NCBI RefSeq assembly: GCF_020102855.1
Contig: NZ_JADHZD010000002.1
Span: forward strand, 186,001 to 250,000
Direction: 5' to 3'
Origin: Nocardioides lacusdianchii
GTDB taxonomy: Bacteria; Actinomycetota; Actinomycetes; Propionibacteriales; Nocardioidaceae
DNA: 64,000 nt
Shown: positions 42,302-50,296 of the stretch, in pieces
How the letters are laid out: the number at the start of each line of letters is the position of its first letter
How positions within the stretch are numbered: position 1 is the first letter of the stretch
The notes under the pieces: model-generated
Told to the model about the DNA's origin: nothing
Seen by the model: only the letters and a program-made list of their open reading frames with translations
Databases searched by the model: none
Made by a program: the position numbers and the translations under genes

Positions 42302-43291
42302 TCAGGCGGTGCGGGGCTCCTCCGACCGACGCTTGCGCAGGATGAGGATGCCTGCGATGAGCAGCAGGAGTCCGAGGATGCCGCCGACCACCGGCACCCA
42401 GATCCGGATCACCTGCAGCTGGGTGGCCAGCGCGGAATAGGTCTCGACGTTGTCGGAGATGGTCTCGGGGTTATAGCCGATGGTCACGTCCGTCAGGGTC
42501 GCGACCTGCTCGCCCTCGTACTCGGCGACGCTGAGCTGGTCCTCCTGGCCACGGATGATCACACCGGTCTCCGGCTCGATCCAGAGCGTCCGCGTGTTGG
42601 AGTAGACGCGGTCCAGAGTGACGTCTCCCTCCTCATCGATGCCGAAGAAGGATGCGGGAGCAGTGATGTTGCCGACGGTGGTCGGCGGGATCTGCTGCTC
42701 GAAGCGGTAGACGTCGAGACCCTCGATGGTCTCGGTCTCCTTGTACTCGATGTCCGGGGCCTCGCCGAGCGATCCGTCCCAGAACTGGTAGGTCTTCTGC
42801 TCGGTCCGGAAGGGGAACTTGAAGTAGAGGCCCTCGAAGCCGATGGTGTCCTTGACCTCCACGCCCCGGTCGTCCGCGGTGGTGGCCGTGAAGGTGTCGC
42901 AGCACTTCACCGTCTCGCCGGTGTGCCGGTCGAAGGCGACGCGGTCGTGGCTGCCCGAGCGGGGCGGGTCCTCGGTACTGATGTCAGCGCCCGGCTCGTC
43001 AGTGTAGACCAAGGTCTCCCACACCGCGATGTCCCGCCCGAGCTCGTCGCTGGCCTCCTCGGACGCCTCGACGTCTCCGACGACGTTGCGGGTGGAGACC
43101 AGGTCGACCGTGATCTCCTGCTGGGAAGCAATGTCGAAGATGGTGGCACCGGGCCCTTCGGACACGGACACCGTGTCCTGGTCGAGCGGCACGACCGCCA
43201 ACCGGTCGTAGGCGTAGAACCTGGCGAGCAGAGCCAGCGTCAGGAAGAACACGCCGACTCCCGTCAGTACAAAACCGAGCTTCCTGCTCAC
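42302..43291 (-). CDS. DUF3068 (PorA-family-like) membrane protein
   Basis: This 329-residue protein has one N-terminal membrane helix (LGFVLTGVGVFFLTLALLARF, about 5-25), a long extracytoplasmic beta-rich domain with YAYDRLAVVPLDQDTVSVSEGPGA at its start, and a C-terminal membrane helix before a basic tail (RKRRSEEPRTA). This topology and the opening are typical of DUF3068. A Cys-Cys pair occurs in VKCCDTFTA. GTG at 43291 has GGAG eight bases upstream and is preferred to a start 13 codons earlier. In mycobacteria a DUF3068 gene (Rv0227c) lies beside the acyltransferase Rv0228, as here. Function is unknown but is tied to the envelope. Confidence 0.88.
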   Translation of the reverse strand: MSRKLGFVLTGVGVFFLTLALLARFYAYDRLAVVPLDQDTVSVSEGPGATIFDIASQQEITVDLVSTRNVVGDVEASEEASDELGRDIAVWETLVYTDEPGADISTEDPPRSGSHDRVAFDRHTGETVKCCDTFTATTADDRGVEVKDTIGFEGLYFKFPFRTEQKTYQFWDGSLGEAPDIEYKETETIEGLDVYRFEQQIPPTTVGNITAPASFFGIDEEGDVTLDRVYSNTRTLWIEPETGVIIRGQEDQLSVAEYEGEQVATLTDVTIGYNPETISDNVETYSALATQLQVIRIWVPVVGGILGLLLLIAGILILRKRRSEEPRTA

Positions 43292-43366
43292 CGTTAGTGC
43301 TCCCTCATCCGGCTCATGTGACGCGCGCACGTTACCAGTCAGTCACCTAGGTGGCACCCATCTTGC

Positions 43367-44107
43367 TCAAACGATCTGCGGCGCGTCCATCTCGACCACG
43401 AGGACGGCGTGCGCCGTGTAGAGCAACCGGTCGTACGAGGTGCCCCACACTTCGTCCGGTGGGACCTCGCGCCACACGTTCCGGCGCGCGTCGCGACGCA
43501 GGGCCCGCAGCCTGCTCGACGGGATCCGGCCCGAGCGCAGCTGGTCGTCGAACGTCGTGTTGTAGCCCAGCGGGTGGGTGATCCACAGCATGCCGCCGGG
43601 TCTGACGTGGGCACGCAGCCGCTCGATGGCTCGGGCCGGCTTGTTGGGATCGATCACGTCCTCGTCCAGCCCTACGTGTTCGAGGGTGGAGATGGCCAGG
43701 ACGAGGTCGAAGTCGCGACTCAGGTCGAGGTCGGCGACGTCGGCGTTGAGGACGCCCGGCGCCTGCTCGTACTTGTCGACCACCGCATGCGTCACGTCGG
43801 CGTAGTGGCCCAGCACGTTGCCGATCTCCAGGACGTCCGCCCCGGGGTGCTGCTCCAGCAGGTCCAGCGCGAGCGAGACCTCCACCGCTCGCTCGTTGAG
43901 CCACGTGTAGTGGTAGCGGTGGGCGAAGTAGGGAAGGGTCCTCCCGCCCCAGGCGAAGACGCCCGGCGCGCGTCCCGGACGGGGTCGACCAGTAACCCAC
44001 TGCCGGCCCCACCGGCCGGAGGAGGCCAGGACGTCGAGGACACCTCGCTGGCGGGAGGTCGCGATCACGCGGGCGAGGACGGGCAACACACGTCGCAAGA
44101 GCGGCAT
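43367..44107 (-). CDS. class I SAM-dependent methyltransferase (envelope locus)
   Basis: This 246-residue enzyme has a modified motif I, VLEIGNVLGHYADV (GNVLG in place of GxGxG), then VVDKYEQAPGVLNADV, and the conserved FDLVLAISTLEHVG of motif IV. GGMLWITHPLGYN follows as motif VI. Such GNVLGH variants occur in sugar methyltransferases of glycan loci. ATG at 44107 is chosen because TACTGT lies six bases upstream. It is divergent from the acyltransferase gene with 62 bases between the starts, each apparently leaderless. It probably methylates a sugar of the surface glycan; the acceptor is not known. Confidence 0.85.
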   Translation of the reverse strand: MPLLRRVLPVLARVIATSRQRGVLDVLASSGRWGRQWVTGRPRPGRAPGVFAWGGRTLPYFAHRYHYTWLNERAVEVSLALDLLEQHPGADVLEIGNVLGHYADVTHAVVDKYEQAPGVLNADVADLDLSRDFDLVLAISTLEHVGLDEDVIDPNKPARAIERLRAHVRPGGMLWITHPLGYNTTFDDQLRSGRIPSSRLRALRRDARRNVWREVPPDEVWGTSYDRLLYTAHAVLVVEMDAPQIV

Positions 44108-44113
44108 GCCCGC

Positions 44114-44163
44114 ACAGTAGTGGTGCTCAGCAGTGCGGTCGTCGGGGCCTCGCATGCGATAGT
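44114..44163. promoter_or_regulatory. back-to-back leaderless promoters
   Basis: The minus strand has TACTGT (44119-44114) six bases before the ATG at 44107. The plus strand has GATAGT (44158-44163) six bases before the ATG at 44170. Confidence 0.4.
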
Positions 44164-44169
44164 CGGTCC

Positions 44170-45435
44170 ATGCAGCGCCCGGCCGACTCGAGCGTCGCGA
44201 CCACCTTCCCGGTCCTCGACTCCTTGCGCGCCTTCGCTGCGATCGCCGTGCTCGCCACCCACGCAGCCTTCTGGGCCGGCGACTACTCGGAGCCGGTGTG
44301 GGGCTGGGCGCTGGCCCGCCTCGACGTCGGCGTCGCGATCTTCTTCGTCCTGTCGGGCTTCCTCCTCTCCCTCCCCTGGTTCGAACGGCACCGGCTCGGC
44401 CTGCCCGCTCCCTCCACCGGCCGCTACCTCTGGAAGCGGCTGCTGCGACTGGCGCCCGTGTACGTCATCACCGCGGTCGGTGCGCTCGTCCTGCTGCCCG
44501 GCAACGACGATGCGGGGCCGGGTGACTGGGTCACGACCCTCCTGCTCGCCGACATCTACGTCGACGACCAGCTCCCCGACGGGCTGACCCAGATATGGAG
44601 CCTGGCCACGGAGGTCGCCTTCTATCTCGCCCTGCCCGTCGTGATGTGGCTCGTCCTGTCCCGGCGCAGCCGGGGTGGCGCCGACCGCTTCGTCGTCGTC
44701 GCGCTGGGGATGATCATCACGACCGTGGTCTGGTTGCTGGACCTCTCGGTCCGCCTGGACAACGGCGACACGATGATCCGCCTCTGGCTGCCGTCGTACC
44801 TCACCTGGTTCACAGTCGGTCTCGTGCTGGCGCGGACCGTGTCCCGCATGCGCCGCGACAGTGGTCCGCGCGACCGCCTCACCGATCTCGTTGCGGAGCT
44901 GGGTCGCTCCCCCGGCCTGTGCTGGATCTCGGCCGCGGCCCTCTTCGCCGTCGCCGCCACCCCGGTCGCCGGGCCGCCGGACCTGACGCCGCCCACCTTG
45001 GGTGCGGCGCTCACCAAGAACCTCCTGTACGCCGCCATCGCCGGGCTCGTCGTCCTGCCCGGGGTCCTCGCGCCGGCCGAGGGTCTGTTCGCCCGGGTGC
45101 TGTCACGCCCGGCGCTGCGTCACCTGGGCTACCTCTCCTACGGGATCTTCTGCGTGCACCTGGTTCTGCTCGAGCTGATCACCGACTGGCGCGACATGCC
45201 GCTCTTCGCAGGCCGCGGCGTCGAGCTGTTCGGGCTGACGCTCCTGACCTCGGTGCTGGTCGCGGAGATCCTCTACCGCGCCGTCGAGCGACCGTCACGA
45301 CGGTGGCGCAACCTCCGCGCACCGTGGTGTGCCCCGGAAACGACCCAAGCGCCGAGCGACACAGCCACCAGGAGCTGGGGGGCGACGAGCGCTCCTGCCC
45401 AGCCGTCCGCCGCACCGAGTGGGCGCCACCAGTAG
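44170..45435 (+). CDS. acyltransferase-3 family membrane protein (OafA/YrhL-like)
   Basis: This 421-residue integral membrane O-acyltransferase has about ten membrane helices. The N-terminal motif LRAFAAIAVLATHAAFW carries the conserved His, and SGFLLSLPWF and RYLWKRLLRLAPVYV follow. QIWSLATEVAFYLALPVVM and YLSYGIFCVHLVLL are characteristic later segments. It should transfer an acyl group from a cytoplasmic donor to a glycan hydroxyl. The last 40 or so residues, after VERPSRRW, are low in conservation and overlap the 3' end of the convergent AftD-like gene by 163 bases. It corresponds in position and family to mycobacterial Rv0228. Confidence 0.9.
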   Translation: MQRPADSSVATTFPVLDSLRAFAAIAVLATHAAFWAGDYSEPVWGWALARLDVGVAIFFVLSGFLLSLPWFERHRLGLPAPSTGRYLWKRLLRLAPVYVITAVGALVLLPGNDDAGPGDWVTTLLLADIYVDDQLPDGLTQIWSLATEVAFYLALPVVMWLVLSRRSRGGADRFVVVALGMIITTVVWLLDLSVRLDNGDTMIRLWLPSYLTWFTVGLVLARTVSRMRRDSGPRDRLTDLVAELGRSPGLCWISAAALFAVAATPVAGPPDLTPPTLGAALTKNLLYAAIAGLVVLPGVLAPAEGLFARVLSRPALRHLGYLSYGIFCVHLVLLELITDWRDMPLFAGRGVELFGLTLLTSVLVAEILYRAVERPSRRWRNLRAPWCAPETTQAPSDTATRSWGATSAPAQPSAAPSGRHQ

Positions 45436-48400
45436 ACACCGGCTGCGGCGAGCAGCGGGAAGCCTGCAGCGACGGACACGACCGAGGCCGGGACGCGGGT
45501 GATGGCCAGGAGGGCGCCCGCGGCGCCCAGGACGCCCCACCCGACGCCTGGCCACGAGAAGACCAGGCCGAGGGCGAGCAGGCCCGCCACAGGTACCACC
45601 CAACCCGCAACGGCCGTGCGCAGCGGGGGCGGTGCGGACGCTCGGCGGCGCGGGACGGCAGTGCTCAGCAGCAGCCCGAGGAGCAGGAGCGCGCCCACCA
45701 GCAACGCAGCGCGGTAGGTGTGGTCCGGGGCGTAGCGCACGTCGAGCGACTCGACTCCCCCGGGCACACGCCAGCCCTGCTGCCACCCGTCGAGCGTCAC
45801 CGGCGTCGCCCGTTCGCCCTCTGGCACCCTTGCCTGCCACCCGGCGTTGACGTTCTGACGGAGCGCCACCACCGAGGTCGCCCCCTGATCCGCCACCGTG
45901 ACCTCCGCGGAGACCGCGGTGCCGGGACGCACTGTCGCGGTCGTCGGTCTCGTCCCCAGGGCAGCGGCCCCGGGCTTGCTCAGCGCCACCCGCACGGGTC
46001 GGAAGGCCGGCGCCGGTGTGATCACCACGCGGGTGCTCGGGACGGACAACTCCACTGTGGTCGGCCCGCAGGCGCGCGCCGGCACCTGCTGGCCGTCGAA
46101 CAGCTGCCGCGCGGACGCGGTGACGCTGGTTGCGTAGATCAGGTCGCCCACCCGCAGCGCCGGCCCGAACCCGCACCCGATGTCCACCGGCGTCTCCGAC
46201 AGCTCGATCGGGAGCAGGCCGACGCCGCTCACCCGCAGCTCGCTCACTCCGACGCCGACCGGGTCGATACCGCCGAAGGCCGAGCGGCTGCCGGCCTCCG
46301 CCGCCTCCACCACGCGGACCTCGAGGCGAGTGGTCCGGAAAGGTCGCACCCGGGCGTACCCGTCGGCATCGAGCCGAACCGTCTGTCGACCGTCGTCGTG
46401 CACGAGCTCCACTCGGGTGGCCGGGGCCGCCGCCGCCTGGGGGTCCAGGCCGAGCCTGACGGCGCGCACGGGTCGGTCGCCGATCCAGTTCAGCGTGAGC
46501 GTCGGTGTCGGGTCGTCCACGTCGGCGACCCAGGTCGTGCCGGGCCTTCCGTCGATGGCGGCGACGGCCGAGGCGCGCGCGTCCGCGATCGCCCTCGAGG
46601 ACGCCGCGATGGTGACAAGCTGGTCGCGTTGCAGCAGTCCTTCTAGCGCGTCACCGGCGATCGGCCGGACCTCCGCGGCGAGCGCGTAGTCGGCGCCGGT
46701 GCCCAGTCGCACGGTCCGGTCGATGACGCCGCCGTCCTCGTCCGCCCGTTGACGTCCGGTGGCACACCGAACGTCCCTGCCCACCTCCACGCAGCCTCCC
46801 CGGCTGGCCGGTGCGGACAGCAGCACGTGGTCGGGTGCGCCCCACTGCGCCGGGACCTCGGGCAGCAGCAGCGTCCGGTCGAGGTCGAGGCCCTCGACGC
46901 GGACCTCCGCGACGGTCAACGCCTCGGCCGCGCCGGCGCGAGGGGCTGCACCCACCCTCATCCAGGGACTCTCGCCAGGCGGTGGCACGAGCGTGACCGA
47001 CTCGCCCGGGAGCAGGGTCCCCGGGCGGGAGGAGCCCGCTGCGGTCTCGACGACGACCGACGTCCCGTCGTCGTCCTGGCTCTCGCCGGCCACGAGGGTG
47101 ACCGCCCCCACCTGGCGGGGCTCCTCGAACACCACCCGGACCCAGGGGTCTTCGTCCCTGCGGGGAAGGCCTGACTCCCAGGCCGTCTCGGTCCGACCGT
47201 CGAAGGCGGCGTACGGCAAGGACTCCGGCAGCACGGGACCGACGGTGTCGGCGAAGGCACGCGAGCCCGATGCGTCCACCGACCGCGCCCCCTCGATGCG
47301 TGACGTCGTCTCCCACCGCGCCTGGTCCCCGAGGACGTACTCCCGGGCCGGAGCGCCACGTCGGCCGTCGTCGGAGGCAGCGAGCGTGGCGGACCGCCCG
47401 TCGTGCACCCGAGCGAAGGTGGCCTCGCGCCGCCGGAGCCCGTCGGTGAGGAGCAGCCCTCCCCCGTCGGGACCCTGCGTCGTGTCGCGCGCCAGCACGG
47501 TCGGCTCGTCACCCAAGAGCTCGGCGTCGAGCAGCTCGAGGAGGTCCTCGGGGCCGCCGACCACGACGGGGGGTGCGGTGCTGCCAACGGCAGCGCGCGT
47601 GCCGGCCACCTCGTAGACCTCGATCGCCGGGTAGGCCGCGTGCCATCCACCGTCGACCACGACGCGGGGCGGTTCCACCTCGCCCTCGCCCTCGCCCTCG
47701 GCCTCGTCCTCGTCCTCGTCATCCTTCTCCTCCTCGTCGAGGCGCACCGGACCGCCGATCTCCGGACCGAACTCAGCGACCTTGGTGAGGCCCGGGGAGC
47801 CCTCGATGGCCTGGTGCACCAGCACAGGGAGGGGGACGTCGCCGGACGGCCGCAGGTCGTTGCGCACCACCAGGTGGCGTACGCCGGCCCGGGCGAGGTA
47901 GGCGGCCAGGCCGGGCGACGGTTCGCCGGACGCGAGCCGTGCCTCGACGGCGTCGAGCATGCGGATGTTGCCCGGCGGTGCCAGCGGAACGGCGTTGCGC
48001 ACCGCCCACCCCGCGACGCCGTAGGACTGCACCGGCTCGTCCTCCGGTGTGCCCCAGAGATAGGTGGCGAAGCTCGATCCCGGGACCAGCAGGGCCGTGG
48101 TGCCGTCCGAGTCGCGGTCGGCGGTCGTCCCGAGCCAGGACGTCGCCTCCTGCCAGTAGCCCGGCACGGACTCGAAGTCCTCGGTAGGAGCGAGGCGACC
48201 GGCGAGGGCCGGGCTGGCCACGCCCGCCACGGCCACGACGCTCAGGACCAGCACCCCGACGTAGGCGACGTGGTCACCGTCCTCCAGCCGCTCGCGCAAG
48301 GACCTTGCCGTCGACCTCTGCTGCACCCGTGCCGCGGCGGCGGAGAGCACGTGCGCCAACCCGAGGACCAGCGGCAGCCGGACGAGTGGCTCGAACTTGT

Positions 48401-49484
48401 GGACGTTGCGCAGCGGTGCAAGGACGCCGTCGAGAGCCGAACGCTCGCTGTCGGCGAACCACCCCGACACGGCACCGGAGTGGCCCATGGAGACCAGCAC
48501 GAGGCCCAGGAGCATGCCCAGGGCGAGGAACTGGCGGTGCGGGTTGCCGCGCAGGGCGATCCCCACGAGCCCGAGCACCGCGAGCACCGCCCCGTTGAGC
48601 GCGACGTAGCCCGTCGAGACGAGGTCGTTGCCGGCCCGCCACGTCGAGTCCACGTAGGGGACCCAGTGCGAGGTGCCGCGCAGGACGTCGAACGGCGTGG
48701 TGGGGAAGGTGGTGATGGAGGCCGTCTCGATGAAGTCGAGGAAAGGTGGGCTGTAGGTGCCGAGCAACAGCAGCGGCACCAGCCACCAGGCTGTTCCGGC
48801 GACGACCAGGATCGGCCACCAGGTCATCAGGGCGCGCCGCCGGGGCCCCGAGGACCGGGTGAGCAGCCACACCGCGCCCAGTGGGAGCACCGCGAACGTC
48901 GCGGCAGCGTTCACGCCGCCCACCGCGGCGACTGCCAGCGCCGACAGGGCCGCCGCCCGCCGCGGCGAACCGGTCCGGCACCCGAGGACGAGCGGCACGA
49001 GCACCCACGGTGCGAGCGCCATCGGCCACGCCTCGATCGAGATGGGCCCGATGGTGGTGAGGATCCTGGGCGAGAGCGCGTACGCGAAGCCGGCGACGAT
49101 CCTGCTCGTGGGCGATCCCAGGCCGAGGGCCGAGCACAGCTTGACGATCCCCAGGAAGGCGACGACCAGCAGCAGGGACCACCACATCCGCTGGACGACC
49201 CACTCCGGCACCGTCAGGAGGTCGCCGAGCCAGAAGAACGGTCCCATCGGGAAGAGGTAGCCGTACGCCTGGTTCTGGATCTGCCCGAATCCACCGGACG
49301 GGTCCCACATGTGGAGAGCGCGGCCGAGCATGGCGCCGGGATCGGCGACCAGGTCGAACTTGGTGTCGCTGACGATCCGTCCCGGGCGTTGGGAGAACGC
49401 GAGGGCCACGAGCACCAGGCAGCAGGCGGTGAGCCGGAACCGCCAGGTGATCGCCGATGCGCCGATGGTGGCCGACGACGTCAT
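45273..49484 (-). CDS. AftD-like alpha-(1->3)-arabinofuranosyltransferase family protein (DUF3367), paralog 1
   Basis: This 1403-residue GT-C-type membrane glycosyltransferase has about 11-12 N-terminal membrane helices (residues 1-440), a large extracytoplasmic region (about 450-1270) and C-terminal helices. Conserved family segments are SDTKFDLVADPG (first loop acidic motif, candidate catalytic Asp), NQAYGYLFPMGPFF, FLDFIETASIT, LRGTSHWVPY and LAPLRNVHKFEPLVRLPL. Discoidin/CBM-like modules are suggested by AFDGRTETAWESG and AIDGRPGTTWVAD. An acidic hexanucleotide-coded linker lies near 47680-47740. The start overlaps the methyltransferase stop by four bases (ATGA). The donor would be a polyprenyl-phosphate sugar; arabinose is inferred from family only. 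Confidence 0.88.
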   Translation of the reverse strand: MTSSATIGASAITWRFRLTACCLVLVALAFSQRPGRIVSDTKFDLVADPGAMLGRALHMWDPSGGFGQIQNQAYGYLFPMGPFFWLGDLLTVPEWVVQRMWWSLLLVVAFLGIVKLCSALGLGSPTSRIVAGFAYALSPRILTTIGPISIEAWPMALAPWVLVPLVLGCRTGSPRRAAALSALAVAAVGGVNAAATFAVLPLGAVWLLTRSSGPRRRALMTWWPILVVAGTAWWLVPLLLLGTYSPPFLDFIETASITTFPTTPFDVLRGTSHWVPYVDSTWRAGNDLVSTGYVALNGAVLAVLGLVGIALRGNPHRQFLALGMLLGLVLVSMGHSGAVSGWFADSERSALDGVLAPLRNVHKFEPLVRLPLVLGLAHVLSAAAARVQQRSTARSLRERLEDGDHVAYVGVLVLSVVAVAGVASPALAGRLAPTEDFESVPGYWQEATSWLGTTADRDSDGTTALLVPGSSFATYLWGTPEDEPVQSYGVAGWAVRNAVPLAPPGNIRMLDAVEARLASGEPSPGLAAYLARAGVRHLVVRNDLRPSGDVPLPVLVHQAIEGSPGLTKVAEFGPEIGGPVRLDEEEKDDEDEDEAEGEGEGEVEPPRVVVDGGWHAAYPAIEVYEVAGTRAAVGSTAPPVVVGGPEDLLELLDAELLGDEPTVLARDTTQGPDGGGLLLTDGLRRREATFARVHDGRSATLAASDDGRRGAPAREYVLGDQARWETTSRIEGARSVDASGSRAFADTVGPVLPESLPYAAFDGRTETAWESGLPRRDEDPWVRVVFEEPRQVGAVTLVAGESQDDDGTSVVVETAAGSSRPGTLLPGESVTLVPPPGESPWMRVGAAPRAGAAEALTVAEVRVEGLDLDRTLLLPEVPAQWGAPDHVLLSAPASRGGCVEVGRDVRCATGRQRADEDGGVIDRTVRLGTGADYALAAEVRPIAGDALEGLLQRDQLVTIAASSRAIADARASAVAAIDGRPGTTWVADVDDPTPTLTLNWIGDRPVRAVRLGLDPQAAAAPATRVELVHDDGRQTVRLDADGYARVRPFRTTRLEVRVVEAAEAGSRSAFGGIDPVGVGVSELRVSGVGLLPIELSETPVDIGCGFGPALRVGDLIYATSVTASARQLFDGQQVPARACGPTTVELSVPSTRVVITPAPAFRPVRVALSKPGAAALGTRPTTATVRPGTAVSAEVTVADQGATSVVALRQNVNAGWQARVPEGERATPVTLDGWQQGWRVPGGVESLDVRYAPDHTYRAALLVGALLLLGLLLSTAVPRRRASAPPPLRTAVAGWVVPVAGLLALGLVFSWPGVGWGVLGAAGALLAITRVPASVVSVAAGFPLLAAAGVYWWRPLGAADGWAGALVAPQLLVAVSLGAWVVSGAHHGARRLRHRRDGRSTAR

Positions 49485-50296
49485 CGCCGACGGAGGACGA
49501 CGACGAGGTTCCAGGTGGCGACCTCCCGAACCAGCGGGACCCGCGTCAGCCACCGCGCCGCGCGCGGGTTGTAGCGGGGGATGACGTCGAGCACCTCGGC
49601 CCCCGTCTGCGCGCGCGCCCAGTCGAGGCCGGCGCGGACCGTGACCGGGTAGAGCGACTCGCCGAACTTGTTCTTGGGCTCGTGCCCGTGCCGTCTGAGG
49701 TAGCGGCGACGGGCGCGCTCCCCGCCGAGGTAGTGCCACGGAGCCGTCTCGTGCCCGCCCCACGGACCGAACCAGACGGTGTAGGAGATGAACGTGATGC
49801 CGCCCGGGCGCGTCACCCGGACCATCTCGTCGGCCATCCTCCACGGCTCCGCGACGTGCTCGAGGACGTTGGAGGAGTAGCAGACGTCGACGGAGCCGTC
49901 GCCGAACGGGAGCTGCATGCCGCTGCCCAGGACGGTCCGCGGAGAGATCTCACCGAGCCCGGAGAGCTCCCCGGCATCGGCGTCGAGCGCGAAGTACGTG
50001 GCCCCCGCGTCCTCGAAGGCCTTCCGGAAGTAGCCCGGCCCGCCTCCGACGTCGAGCAGGCGACTCCCGGTGAGGTCGGCGTACTGGGACAGGTGGCCGA
50101 CCGAGTCGTCCGCCAGTGCGCCGTAGAAGACATCCGGGCGGGTCTGCTCCAGGCGGAACGCTCGGAACAGCCGGACCGATCGGCGCAGCGTGGGCGCCCA
50201 GGCCGAGGATCTGGGGCGGGACTGCTGCAGCACGCGGCGACTGTAGTCGATGGTGCGATGCGCTGCCCTCGCATCGTTCGGACGCGCGTACGTCAC
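49481..50296 (-). CDS. class I SAM-dependent methyltransferase (Rv0224c-like position)
   Basis: This 271-residue enzyme has motif I LLDVGGGPGYFRKAF, the acidic strand end in YFALDADAGEL, and motif IV VDVCYSSNVLEHV with MVRVTRPGGITFISYTVWFGPWGGHETAPWHYLGG. The WFGPWGGHE segment is characteristic of actinobacterial methyltransferases found with AftD genes. Both ends overlap neighbours by four bases (GTGA with the upstream GT-C gene, ATGA with the AftD-like gene), so it is translationally coupled in the operon. It probably methylates the growing or finished glycan. The acceptor is unknown. Confidence 0.88.
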   Translation of the reverse strand: MTYARPNDARAAHRTIDYSRRVLQQSRPRSSAWAPTLRRSVRLFRAFRLEQTRPDVFYGALADDSVGHLSQYADLTGSRLLDVGGGPGYFRKAFEDAGATYFALDADAGELSGLGEISPRTVLGSGMQLPFGDGSVDVCYSSNVLEHVAEPWRMADEMVRVTRPGGITFISYTVWFGPWGGHETAPWHYLGGERARRRYLRRHGHEPKNKFGESLYPVTVRAGLDWARAQTGAEVLDVIPRYNPRAARWLTRVPLVREVATWNLVVVLRRR

